Shown: one piece after another, positions 14,613 to 23,908 of the stretch
How positions within the stretch are numbered: position 1 is the stretch's first letter
Layout of the letters: every line of letters begins with the position of its first letter
Source of the DNA: JARKQH01 sp964631605
Lineage (GTDB): Bacteria > Verrucomicrobiota > Verrucomicrobiia > Limisphaerales > UBA8199
Length of the DNA: 42,378 bases
Assembly (NCBI GenBank): GCA_964631605.1
Contig: CAZVYG010000041.1
Location: 1 to 42,378, forward strand
Reading direction: 5' to 3'
Program-made: the position numbers and the translations under genes
Notes under the pieces: generated by a model
The model's database searches: none
Told to the model about the DNA's origin: nothing
Seen by the model: the letters and a program-made list of their open reading frames with translations, nothing else

Positions 14613-16553
14613 TCAGAAGCTCAGATAAGTGTATTCGCGCAACCCGCGCTCGTAGTCATCCAGCAGGCGCATGGCTTCGGAGGGTTTCATTCGATCGGTC
14701 TTGATGGCTTCATCCACCTGCGCCTTCATCTGGCGCTTGAGCTCTTTCTCATCGTATTGGACCGAATCCAGCGCCTGCACGATGGTGGTGCCTTCGATGA
14801 TTTCCTCGACGTAATAGCCCGCCGGCTCGTCCGGGTCGAGGAAGACGTGAACCTCGTTGACGCGGCCGAACAGGTTGTGCAGGTCTCCCATGATGTCCTG
14901 GTAGGCGCCCATGAGGAAGAAGCCGAGGTAATACGGCTCGGGCATCCCGTTGCCGTTGGTGTGCAGGGGGTGCAACGGCAGCGTGTCGCGCACGTCCCGC
15001 AGATCAATGAACTTGTTGACCTGGCCGTCCGAATCGCACGTGATGTCCACCAGGGTGGCCTCGCGGGTGGGACGCTCGTGAAGCCGGCTGATGGGCACAA
15101 TGGGAAAAAGCTGGCCCAGCGCCCAATGATCCAGCAAGGACTGGAAGACCGAGAAATTGCACAGGTATTGATCGCCGAGGCTGTCCTCGAGCTTGCGGAT
15201 TTCCTCGGGCACGTACGCCTGGCCGCGAAAACTCTCCACCACCGCCCGGCCGATATCCCAGTAAAGGCTTTCGATCTTCGCCTTGTCCGGCAAGTCCAGC
15301 ATGCCCAGGGTGAACATGTGCTGGGCGTCCTCCTTGCGCTCCAGCGCGTCGTGGTAAGCCTCCAGCTTGTTGAGCTTGGGCAGGTTCCTCCGAATATCCA
15401 GCAACTCCCGCACCAGCGGATGCTCGGCCTCCCCGTACTGCAATTCCTGACCCGCCGGAATCTTTTCGATGGCGCCGAAGACCTCCACGATCAGCACGCT
15501 GTGATGCGCCACCACCGCCCGGCCGCTCTCGCTGATGATGTCGGGATGCGGCACCTTCTCCGTGTTGCAGACATCGGCGATGTAATACACGATGTCGTTG
15601 GCATACTCCTGGAGCGTGTAGTTGGTCGAGCTGTCAAACGCCGAACGGCTCCCGTCGTAGTCCACCCCCAAACCGCCGCCCACGTCCAGGTACTCGATCT
15701 GAAAGCCCATCTTGTAGAGCTTCGCGTAAAAACGCGCCGCCTCCTGCACCGCCCGCTTGACAATCAGAATGTCGGGCACTTGGGAGCCGATGTGGAAATG
15801 CAGCAGCTTGAGGCAATGCCCCAGGTTTTCCGCCCGCAACAGCTCGGTGGCCGCCAGCAGTTCCACCGTGCTCAAGCCGAACTTGGCGTTTTCCCCCGCG
15901 CTTTCGGCCCACTTGCCGCCCCCCTTGCTGAGCAGGCGCACGCGGATGCCGACGCTGGGCTCGACGCCAAGCTGTTTGGACAGGGCAATGATCTGGCGGA
16001 GTTCCTCGAGCTTCTCGACCACCATGATGACCTTCTTGCCGAGCTTGGTGCCCAGCAGCGCCATCCGGATGAACGCCGCATCCTTGTAACCATTGCAAAC
16101 GATCAGGCTGCCGACCTGGCTTTGCAGCGCCAGCCCCGCAAACAATTCCGGCTTGCTCCCCACTTCCAACCCGAAATCATACGGCTTGCCCGCATCCAGA
16201 ATTTCTTCAACCACCTCGCGCAACTGGTTCACCTTGATCGGGAACACCCCCCGGTACCGCCCCTGGTAGTTGAACTCGGCAATCGAGTTGCGAAACGCCG
16301 TGTTGATGGACTCGACCCGGTGCCGCAGGATGTCCTGAAACCGGATGAGCAGCGGAAATTTCAGACCGCGCGCCTTCGCCTCCTCAATCACATCGGTGAT
16401 GTCCACCTCCGCCCCGGCCTCCCGCAGCGGGCGCGCCACCACCCGCCCGGCGTCGTTGATGTCAAAATAGCCCGCGCCCCAACGCTGAATGTTGTACAGG
16501 TTTCGGGCCTGCTGGGTATCCCAGTCTGCCGTGCCGTCCGTCGAGTTGCTCAT
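14613..16553 (-). CDS. speA: Biosynthetic arginine decarboxylase
   Basis: A PLP-dependent, cytoplasmic enzyme of 646 residues that converts arginine to agmatine, the first step of putrescine/spermidine synthesis by the agmatine route. Family motifs are in order: WGAGYFDINDAGRVV at the N-terminus, FPIKVNQLREVVEEI with the PLP-lysine in PIKVNQ, LLHFHIGSQ, YLDVGGGLGVDYDGS, SESGRAVVAHH, and SPF-type C-terminal elements. The length matches SpeA (about 630-660). It starts at the ATG at 16553 with a promoter-like TTGAAA-16-TATAGT just upstream. An unknown membrane protein gene follows in the same direction. Confidence 0.95.
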   Translation of the reverse strand: MSNSTDGTADWDTQQARNLYNIQRWGAGYFDINDAGRVVARPLREAGAEVDITDVIEEAKARGLKFPLLIRFQDILRHRVESINTAFRNSIAEFNYQGRYRGVFPIKVNQLREVVEEILDAGKPYDFGLEVGSKPELFAGLALQSQVGSLIVCNGYKDAAFIRMALLGTKLGKKVIMVVEKLEELRQIIALSKQLGVEPSVGIRVRLLSKGGGKWAESAGENAKFGLSTVELLAATELLRAENLGHCLKLLHFHIGSQVPDILIVKRAVQEAARFYAKLYKMGFQIEYLDVGGGLGVDYDGSRSAFDSSTNYTLQEYANDIVYYIADVCNTEKVPHPDIISESGRAVVAHHSVLIVEVFGAIEKIPAGQELQYGEAEHPLVRELLDIRRNLPKLNKLEAYHDALERKEDAQHMFTLGMLDLPDKAKIESLYWDIGRAVVESFRGQAYVPEEIRKLEDSLGDQYLCNFSVFQSLLDHWALGQLFPIVPISRLHERPTREATLVDITCDSDGQVNKFIDLRDVRDTLPLHPLHTNGNGMPEPYYLGFFLMGAYQDIMGDLHNLFGRVNEVHVFLDPDEPAGYYVEEIIEGTTIVQALDSVQYDEKELKRQMKAQVDEAIKTDRMKPSEAMRLLDDYERGLREYTYLSF

Positions 16554-16991
16554 TTCAAGTTCGAATCGCTGCGCACTATAGAACGCCCCCGCCGGATTTC
16601 AATAGGCGAGTTGCAGCGCCCGGCCTAAATCAAGAACTGGCCGATCTGGGGGCGGCAGACGTCGGTCCCCGAATTGTCCTTCCTGTCTTTCGGTGCCGCG
16701 CCACCGCGCACCCAACGCAGCGCTCACGCCCTCGACCGGCGCCTTCAGCCACCGCCGGGTTGCAGCGGGTGACGGCGGCGGCCCCGCCTGCGGCCGCAAG
16801 GTGGCAATCCTTCTGGACCGCAGGGCTGTTGCAGAAAACGCTGTGCTGGAGCGCGCTCCCCAAAATGTGGTATGGGCGTTCGGTGCGGCGGCTGCTAATA
16901 GTTTATATTGTGGCCGGTGACTCGCATGACACCGCCGCGACATAAAACCAATGAACTGCATTTTGGACGCCATCGGCCACCTCCGGTTTCT
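16554..16991. other. Divergent intergenic region between speA and the metallopeptidase gene
   Basis: It holds the speA promoter at its left end. The rest shows only GC-rich shadow frames, including an alternative upstream extension (from TTG 16908 or ATG 16926) of the metallopeptidase gene. No RNA gene or repeat is recognised. It presumably holds the promoter of the large rightward gene. Confidence 0.5.
16575..16602 (-). promoter_or_regulatory. Predicted sigma70-type promoter of speA
   Basis: On the minus strand, TTGAAA (plus coordinates 16597-16602) and TATAGT (16575-16580) are separated by 16 bp and followed by GC. The -10 ends 22 bp before the speA ATG, so the leader would be very short, about 15 nt. 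The same architecture is found upstream of lpxD. Prediction only. Confidence 0.5.
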
Positions 16992-19900
16992 ATGATTCCC
17001 AAACGCTCCCATTTCACCATTCGTACTCCGCATGTGTCTTGGACCGCAGCGCTGGCGCTGCTGGTGGCGGCGGGCGCGCTCGCCGCCCCCACCGGACTGG
17101 TGCATCACTGGAACTTCGACGAAGGGCCGGACTGGCATGACGATCCCTATCAGGCCGCCTGCACGGCCACGGTCGCTCGGGACAGCGCCGGCACGGCGGA
17201 CGCCGCGCTGCAGAACATGGGCGGCGCCAACTGGGTCAGCGGCCGGCAGTTCACAGGACTGGCGTTCGATGGAACGAATGATTTCCTGTTGGTGAACACC
17301 AATCTGGCGGCCACGCTGGGCGGCACCGCTTCGCTCTCGTTCTGGCTGCGCACCAGTCAAACCGGAGGCGTATCCAGCGCCGCCGCGCCCGCTGTAACGG
17401 GCGTCACGGGTGCCGGCGGTGCGCAATGGGGTTGGCTCGACGAGGCCGGTCGGATTGCGTTGTCGGTGGACGACACCCTCGTTGTCCGCTCGGTCGAACC
17501 GGTCAACGATGGCCAGTGGCACCACGTGGTCCTCACCCGCGACACGACCACCGGCGCCGGCCAGGTTTATGTGGATGGCCGCCTGTCGGCCTCGGCAACC
17601 GGCCCCACCGGCGAGCGCGCCCGCGCGTTTTCGAGCATCGGCCGACTCGAGGCTGCGGGCGGCGCCCGATATTTCCAAGGGCGGCTGGACCAAATCCACG
17701 TTTTCGGACGCGTGTTGGACCTGTCGGCCGTGGCGGAACTGCGGGACAACCATGCGCCCAAGATTTGGGACAGCACCACCGTGGGCACCAGCGCCGGCCC
17801 TTTCTCCACCGAAAGCATTCTGTTCAAGGCCTATGACCCGGACCAGGATGCCCTGGCGGTCTGGCGTCATGGCAGCGCCACCAACGGCGCGGTGAGTTAC
17901 AACGGGGACGGCACATTCACCTACACGCCCAATCCGGGGTTCAGCGGCAAGGATGCCTTTCCCGTGACGGTGGAGGATGGGCGCGGCGGCTTCGCTTCCA
18001 CCCTCATGCAGGTCACCGTCACCGGCCCCGCCCCGCCAGGCGCCGAAAACCGCACCACCACCTTCACCGGCTTCGCTCCCATTCAAGCGGGCGGCGTCAC
18101 CCTTTCCCTCAACGGCTGGCGCTGCCCCCGCGTGCTGGACTGGGACGGCGACGGTGATTTGGACCTGCTCATCGGACACGGCGGCACGGTGTGGCGTTAC
18201 CTGAACACCGGCTCGACCAGCGCGCCGGTGTTCGCCGCCGGGGTCAAAGTCAAAGCCAACAACAGCGACATCGCCCTGTCCGGTTCCGTCACGATTGCAC
18301 TGGCTGACATGACCGGCGACGGCGTGCCGGACCTGGTGGCGGTGGACAACAGCCGCAAAATCCGCGTTTATCGCAACCAATCCCCCAGCAACGCCGCGCC
18401 CGTCTATGCCGCGGCGGTTTTTGTCAAGGACCAGGCAGGGGCGGATTTCGTTCTGCCCGACCAGCGGTTCGACGTTGGGGACTGGAACGGAGACGGTTTG
18501 CCGGACGTCGTCCATGGAACCTGGGACAGCGAGGTGCGGCTTTATCTCAACGTGGGCACGGCGGCCGCCCCGCGCTACAACTTGAGCCAATACGAAACGC
18601 TGGAGAGCGGCGCTTACAACCTCTATCCGCGCCTGTTCGACCTGAGCCGGAATGGCGTGTTGGATTACATCCGCGGCATCAACTGGGGCAGCGTCAACTA
18701 CTGGCTCGACAACGCGCTCTACACCGGCCTCGGGCCCCGCAGCGGCGGGTTGACCATAACGGACAGCTCCGGCGCCAGCCCGGACCTCCACGCCCTGACG
18801 GATGGCGCCATGATTGACTTTGGCGATTTCAACGGCGACGGCGTCTATGACGCGGTGCTGGGCGGGCACGCCAACACCAGTGTTTACCTGGCGACCGGGG
18901 TGCGGAAGACCGTGGCCGACAGCCTGGCGGACATCGAGGCCATCTACGATGCCTACCCAACGAATTTGGGCGCCATGCTCGAGACCAATTCCCAGGCCCT
19001 GCTGATCCGGATTCGCAACGCGGAGAACAACATCATCAACCACCTGTTCTCCGCCTCGCTGACCGAACGCCAAACCCTGTTCAGCCAACTGGCCGGTCAC
19101 GTCGGGAAGTATCCGTTTCTTCAAATGGCCGCGCCGCTCAACACCACCCTCTACCATCATCTGCCAAGCATCGCGGGCCAGAATCTGCTGACCCTCCACC
19201 AACTGCTGCCCGACACACCCACCCACCGCGCCAACGTGGCCAATGCCGTCGGGCTGGCCGGCACCTGGCGCGAAATCTACCTCAGCTCCTCGCTCCACGT
19301 CGGCGATAACCAGAAAGCGACCCGCGGCCAGATCGAATCGGTGCGCGACCTGATGAAGTTCCTCCCGCGCGCCATCTTCCCCGACACCATGATCACCCTG
19401 GACCATTACTACGGCGATGGTCGCGGCGGGCACGTCAACGCCTTCACCTCGGCCAAGAACACGTTCAATTGGGGCGAAGGCTCCGACGTGTCGGAATGGG
19501 CGGGCGACCTGAACCAGGCGGTGTTGGATTACTACGGCGCTCCGGTCAACCGCGGCGACTATTTCACCTTTGTCATGGGGCACGAGGTCACCCACTCCCT
19601 GGACGGATATGTCAACAGCCGCGCCAACAAAGACCTGCGGCGCCGCTGGGGTCAGGCGCTGTGTTATGCCGCCGGTCCGGATATTATCGCGGGCGCCAGC
19701 GGCTGGATTGATTGGAACGCCACCAAGGCCCATTTCCAGGCCAAAGGCTACTGGGACGGTGTCTCGGCCAACTGGACACCCGCCTGGTCCAACTACTGGT
19801 CCGTCGGACCCGGCAAGGCCTGGGAGAGCCTCTCGTTCATGCGCGGCAACATTGACTGGTTCCTGGAAAACTCGCAGGAGTCGCTCGCCACCCAGGCCAA

Positions 19901-21509
19901 TCATCATCACGCCCATTCCGAGGCGCGCCTGGTTGGCGCGCTGGACCGCTACCGGCGCGGAACCCAGTCCGGCATCGGGCCGCTCAAGGCCAACCTCAAC
20001 GAAGTGGTCCATTTCCTGGATTTCCAATCCGCCGGCCTGAACAAGGTCGTGCTGTACGACACCATCGGAACCAACAGCCCTTACAACCGCGCGGTTTACG
20101 TCATGAGCCGGGCCTGGCTGGAGCGCGATGACCGCGGCTACATCACCCGGATTACCGTGGGCGACCGCGTTTACAATCTGACTCGCGACTCGAGCGGCAT
20201 TTACACGCGAGTTGAAAGCAGCCTCGTCCTCGCCCGCAACGATTCAGTCTGGAGCTTTCAGAATCAGGCGCGTGAGTTCAACGTCCTGGCCAATGACGAG
20301 CGCCTGGAAGGGGGCCCGGTTTCCCTCGCCAGCTTCACGCAGCCCGCCCACGGCACCATAACCTCCAACCTCAATGGCACCCTGGTTTACACTCCGCCAC
20401 CGGGCTTTGTCGGCTCGGACTCGTTCACCTACACCGCGACGGCGGGCGGTGCGGGCGGCCGTTCCGCCACCGTGACCATCGAGGTGGTCAGCTCCGCCGC
20501 CCCCGGCGCATCGCTGCTCATCGAGTACTGGAATAACCTCGCCGGCAGCGCGGTCAGTGACCTAACCGGCAGCAGCCGTTACCCCGCCAGCCCGGACCTG
20601 AAATACTACACGAACTCCGCCTTCGAACTCCGTAGCAACACCGGCGACAGTTATGGCACGCGTGTCCGCGCCTTGCTTCTCCCGGCCACCAGCGGCGCCT
20701 ACACCTTCTGGATTGCGTCCGATGACAGCAGCGAGTTGTACCTGAGCACCAACAGCGGATCGTCCGCCAAAACCCGCATTGCTTCCGTCAGCGGCTGGAC
20801 CAGTCCCCGGGAATGGACGAAGTTCGCGTCCCAGCAATCGGCTCCGGTGACACTTGTCGCGGGACAGAGCTACTACTTGGAAAGCCTTCACAAAGAGGGC
20901 AGCAGTCTGGACAACCTCGCCGTGGCTTGGGAAGGACCCGGTTTCAGCCGGGAAGTCATCCCGGCGGCGCGCCTGAAGCATCCTTTTTACGGGTTCTCCG
21001 CGCCGCGCTTCGACGCCAACCCCCTGGTGCTCGCCGGGGCGACGATCGGACAACCCTACTTGGCGTCCCTCGCCGGTTCGGTTACCGACACCAACACGCC
21101 GGAGAGTCTCGCCTTTGCAAAGGTTGGCGGTCCCGCCTGGCTCGGCGTCGGCCTGGACGGAACCATTTCCGGCACGCCTGCCAGCTCGGACGTGGGACTC
21201 AATTCTTTCACGGTGCGGGTAACCGACTCCACTGGTTTTGTTGACCAAACCACCTTGCAGATACTGGTCGCCAATCCAGCGCCGCCGCAGATCACCGCCC
21301 TGTTCCAGTTGTCGGACGGCAACCTGGGCCTCGAAGGCGCCGGCCAGCCGGATAGCCCCATTCGCGTCCTGGCCGCCACCGACCTCACGCCCCAAACCGT
21401 TTGGGCCGATTTGTTCTCCGGCGCTTTCGATGAGAACGGCCGCCTCAGCTTTTCTGACCTCGACGCCACCAACCACCCCCGCCGCTTCTACCGCCTGGTC
21501 AGCCCGTAG
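16992..21509 (+). CDS. Giant secreted multidomain protein with HEVTH metallopeptidase-like core
   Basis: A protein of 1505 residues from the ATG at 16992, chosen because it opens a signal peptide (ALALLVAAGALAA). Domains in order: LamG (about 33-245), Ig/cadherin-like repeat (250-346), five FG-GAP/VCBS-type calcium blades (WDGDGDLDLLIG near 381, MTGDGVPDLVAVD near 437, WNGDGLPDVVHG near 495, SRNGVLDYIRG near 549, FNGDGVYDAVLGG near 611), then an uncharacterised region (about 640-1060) with the zinc motif HEVTH (H864). After that come a second Ig-like repeat (near 1097), a PA14 domain (from about 1176), a putative Ig domain ending GTISGTPASSDVG (near 1400) and the FYRLVSP C-terminus. HEVTH is a zincin-type signature; the third ligand is not identified, so protease activity is inferred. 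Substrate and location (cell surface or outside) are unknown. Confidence 0.87.
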   Translation: MIPKRSHFTIRTPHVSWTAALALLVAAGALAAPTGLVHHWNFDEGPDWHDDPYQAACTATVARDSAGTADAALQNMGGANWVSGRQFTGLAFDGTNDFLLVNTNLAATLGGTASLSFWLRTSQTGGVSSAAAPAVTGVTGAGGAQWGWLDEAGRIALSVDDTLVVRSVEPVNDGQWHHVVLTRDTTTGAGQVYVDGRLSASATGPTGERARAFSSIGRLEAAGGARYFQGRLDQIHVFGRVLDLSAVAELRDNHAPKIWDSTTVGTSAGPFSTESILFKAYDPDQDALAVWRHGSATNGAVSYNGDGTFTYTPNPGFSGKDAFPVTVEDGRGGFASTLMQVTVTGPAPPGAENRTTTFTGFAPIQAGGVTLSLNGWRCPRVLDWDGDGDLDLLIGHGGTVWRYLNTGSTSAPVFAAGVKVKANNSDIALSGSVTIALADMTGDGVPDLVAVDNSRKIRVYRNQSPSNAAPVYAAAVFVKDQAGADFVLPDQRFDVGDWNGDGLPDVVHGTWDSEVRLYLNVGTAAAPRYNLSQYETLESGAYNLYPRLFDLSRNGVLDYIRGINWGSVNYWLDNALYTGLGPRSGGLTITDSSGASPDLHALTDGAMIDFGDFNGDGVYDAVLGGHANTSVYLATGVRKTVADSLADIEAIYDAYPTNLGAMLETNSQALLIRIRNAENNIINHLFSASLTERQTLFSQLAGHVGKYPFLQMAAPLNTTLYHHLPSIAGQNLLTLHQLLPDTPTHRANVANAVGLAGTWREIYLSSSLHVGDNQKATRGQIESVRDLMKFLPRAIFPDTMITLDHYYGDGRGGHVNAFTSAKNTFNWGEGSDVSEWAGDLNQAVLDYYGAPVNRGDYFTFVMGHEVTHSLDGYVNSRANKDLRRRWGQALCYAAGPDIIAGASGWIDWNATKAHFQAKGYWDGVSANWTPAWSNYWSVGPGKAWESLSFMRGNIDWFLENSQESLATQANHHHAHSEARLVGALDRYRRGTQSGIGPLKANLNEVVHFLDFQSAGLNKVVLYDTIGTNSPYNRAVYVMSRAWLERDDRGYITRITVGDRVYNLTRDSSGIYTRVESSLVLARNDSVWSFQNQAREFNVLANDERLEGGPVSLASFTQPAHGTITSNLNGTLVYTPPPGFVGSDSFTYTATAGGAGGRSATVTIEVVSSAAPGASLLIEYWNNLAGSAVSDLTGSSRYPASPDLKYYTNSAFELRSNTGDSYGTRVRALLLPATSGAYTFWIASDDSSELYLSTNSGSSAKTRIASVSGWTSPREWTKFASQQSAPVTLVAGQSYYLESLHKEGSSLDNLAVAWEGPGFSREVIPAARLKHPFYGFSAPRFDANPLVLAGATIGQPYLASLAGSVTDTNTPESLAFAKVGGPAWLGVGLDGTISGTPASSDVGLNSFTVRVTDSTGFVDQTTLQILVANPAPPQITALFQLSDGNLGLEGAGQPDSPIRVLAATDLTPQTVWADLFSGAFDENGRLSFSDLDATNHPRRFYRLVSP

Positions 21510-21611
21510 GCTCATCAGGGTCAGCAACGGACGCCGCCGATCGCCGCACCCCTGCGCTCGAAGCGCCATCCCCGGCGACAGCCGGATTGGCCCCGCGCGG
21601 TCGCGTTTCGC

Positions 21612-23846
21612 CTAGTCAGTGCCGGCACTCAGCCGTACCAGCACGCGAAGACGCTTGGCCTTGTAGGAATCGGCACTGCCGCTGAAGGTCCAGTCCGGCT
21701 GATTCTTGCTTTGGTTGCCGATGCCCAGATCCGCCCGGCCACCCTCGCGCCAATGATTGATCGCGAACAAGGTCTGCTTGGCGGCAATGTTGTGAAGCTG
21801 CATCGAACCGTAGCCGTCCGCCGGGTCGGCGGGTTCGTCTCCGAAATCGTAAACCGACGCGGAGGCGTTGGGCACCTTGGCGGCATTGGCCGTGCCGTAG
21901 TTGTTGGGCCAGAATTCAAGGTAACCGCCGGAGAGGTTTGTGCCGGTCACGATGCCTTTGACGTTGGAAAACACATTCAACCCCGTCACCGCCTTCTGAA
22001 AACGGGCGCCCGAGGCCAGGGTGGGGATGCCCAGGTGATCCAGGTTGGTGGTAAAAGCGTCCATCGAAGCGTAGAGATACTGCGTGTTGCCGTCGGCGGT
22101 CTGCAGCTCGAGAAAATACGCGACGCGGTCGAAGGGACGCTTGATTCGGGCGCGGTTGTCCTGGTCCCAGGCGATGACGGGACCGAGTTTCGCAAGGTCG
22201 AGGTCGTAGAGGAGCTGATAGTGTTTGGCTTCGGGCACTTTCACGGCCAGAAGGTCGCGCTTGGGGATGTCGCCGGCGCGGAACGCCGCCGCCGGCAATC
22301 CGGCGCGGTTGGCAAGATTGGGTTCGGCGAGCATGTTCCACGCAAACCGGACGGCGACCGGCCGTTTCACTTCGGGCGCGGAAAGCACGACGCTCGAGTC
22401 TTCGATCCGGGCGGTGGCGGGGACGAACCCGCCCTCATCGGCGTCAATGATTTCGAACCAGGTTGGGGCCTTGCCGTCCCGGGTAACCAATCCGCCGGCG
22501 ACGTTGTCGAACGTGACGCGCAGTTGGTTCCCCTCGAGGGTCAGGCTCCTGAAGGTCGGCCCGGAGCAGACGACGTCCTTGTGGCCGTAGGTTCTGGCCA
22601 GGGCCAACAACGCGAGGCGGTGGCCCACGTCGTGCTTGTTCGCCGGATGAATGTCCTTGAGGTCGCCAATATCATTGATCACCGCCAGACCGGCGTTGGG
22701 AATTTCGGCCGCCGCGCGGGCCTGGGCTTCCCAGAAGGGCCCCATGCGCTCGGCGTCGCCGCCGTAATTGTAGGGGGCGATCTGGACGAAGAAGAACGGG
22801 AACTCGCCCTGGCCCCAGACCTTGCGCCAGCCGGCAATCAGGGCCTTCATGCGGTCCGCGTAACGCGCCCCCTCATCCAGGTTCGACTCTCCCTGATACC
22901 AGATCGCCCCGCGCACGCCATAGGGCGCCAGCGGATGAATCATCCCGTTGTAGAGCGCTGTCGCGTGCTGGAGATGGTGCGGCGCCAGCAATTCCGCGGG
23001 ATAAACCGGCATCGTGGGAACCAGCGCACGCTTCTCCCTGGCCGCGCGCGCGGCGGCCAGCCAGCCCTCGGTTTCCTTCAGAAAATCCTCCAGCCGCGCC
23101 TGGTGGGACGGGGACCGCGGGTCGCCCAGCAAGACGCGCTCGTATTCGGCCTGCAAGGCGGGAACCGCCCCGAAGCCCTCGGGCGGCGTCCACGATTGCA
23201 CAACCGTGCCTCCCCAGGTGGCATCAATCAGCCCCACAGGCACTCCCAGCTTCTGATGCAACTCGCGCCCGAAGAAAAAACCCACGGCGGAAAACCCGCT
23301 CCAGCCGCCCTCGGCAACGCTTTGCGGCGTGCAGACCTTCCACACCGCCGGCTCGATGTCGTTGCGCGGCTCGGGCGCCCATTTGTTCGGCACCATGAGC
23401 AGGCGAATGCGGGGGTAGTCAGCCGCCGCCGCCTCGGCTTTGCCGTTCCGCACCGCGTTGATGCCCATCTCCATGTTGGATTGACCCGAGCAAATCCAAA
23501 CCTCGCCCACCAACACGTCCTCGAACTTCACGATGGTCGAGCCCTTGACCTCCAATACGTGCGGTCCGCCGGCCGCCATGGCCGGCAACGTTACCCTCCA
23601 CTCGCCCCGGTCGTTGGCGGTGGCCGTGGCGCTTTTGCCTCCGAGTTGGACCTCGATACTCTCCCCCGGTGCCGCCCAGCCCCAGACGACCACCGGCTGC
23701 CCCTGTTGCAGCACCATGTGATCGCCAAACACGCGCGGCAGTCGAACTTCCGCGCTGGCCTGCGGCAGCCCGAAGGCCAGCGCAACGCATGATAAAGTGA
23801 GGACCAAGAGACCTTTAGCACAATGAAGAGACCCAAGTATTCGCAT
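21612..23846 (-). CDS. Sialate O-acetylesterase-type SGNH hydrolase, secreted
   Basis: A protein of 744 residues. The ATG at 23846 gives the signal peptide (GLLVLTLSCVALAFGLPQASA); a longer frame to 23918 runs into the repeat array and is rejected. The SASA family (PF03629) is shown by LPRVFGDHMVLQQGQPV at the mature N-terminus, VWICSGQSNMEMG with nucleophile S123, IDATWGGTVVQSW, and GAIWYQGESN (block V). The family removes O-acetyl groups from sialic acid or other acetylated polysaccharides. The C-terminal part (FLELQTADGNTQYLYASMD, GGYLEFWPNNYG) is an additional beta-rich domain, making the protein longer than the usual roughly 500 residues. It fits the polysaccharide-utilising theme. Confidence 0.9.
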   Translation of the reverse strand: MRILGSLHCAKGLLVLTLSCVALAFGLPQASAEVRLPRVFGDHMVLQQGQPVVVWGWAAPGESIEVQLGGKSATATANDRGEWRVTLPAMAAGGPHVLEVKGSTIVKFEDVLVGEVWICSGQSNMEMGINAVRNGKAEAAAADYPRIRLLMVPNKWAPEPRNDIEPAVWKVCTPQSVAEGGWSGFSAVGFFFGRELHQKLGVPVGLIDATWGGTVVQSWTPPEGFGAVPALQAEYERVLLGDPRSPSHQARLEDFLKETEGWLAAARAAREKRALVPTMPVYPAELLAPHHLQHATALYNGMIHPLAPYGVRGAIWYQGESNLDEGARYADRMKALIAGWRKVWGQGEFPFFFVQIAPYNYGGDAERMGPFWEAQARAAAEIPNAGLAVINDIGDLKDIHPANKHDVGHRLALLALARTYGHKDVVCSGPTFRSLTLEGNQLRVTFDNVAGGLVTRDGKAPTWFEIIDADEGGFVPATARIEDSSVVLSAPEVKRPVAVRFAWNMLAEPNLANRAGLPAAAFRAGDIPKRDLLAVKVPEAKHYQLLYDLDLAKLGPVIAWDQDNRARIKRPFDRVAYFLELQTADGNTQYLYASMDAFTTNLDHLGIPTLASGARFQKAVTGLNVFSNVKGIVTGTNLSGGYLEFWPNNYGTANAAKVPNASASVYDFGDEPADPADGYGSMQLHNIAAKQTLFAINHWREGGRADLGIGNQSKNQPDWTFSGSADSYKAKRLRVLVRLSAGTD

Positions 23847-23908
23847 ACAGTTCCAGTGGCATGCTAAGAATTCCTCTCGAACCTGCAAGGGACAAAAGGC
23901 GCAGAGTT

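Noticed and set aside
14493..16628. Plus-strand open frame of 711 codons opposite speA
   Set aside because: Antisense to a clear arginine decarboxylase; composition is His/Leu/Arg-rich with no motifs.
16599..20027. Minus-strand open frame of 1142 codons opposite the metallopeptidase gene
   Set aside because: It lies antisense to a well-supported gene with LamG, FG-GAP and PA14 domains, has no recognisable domains and is rich in Val/Gly/Arg. It is a GC-rich shadow.
21711..23792. Plus-strand open frame of 693 codons opposite the sialate O-acetylesterase
   Set aside because: Antisense shadow of a GC-biased gene, with no domain.
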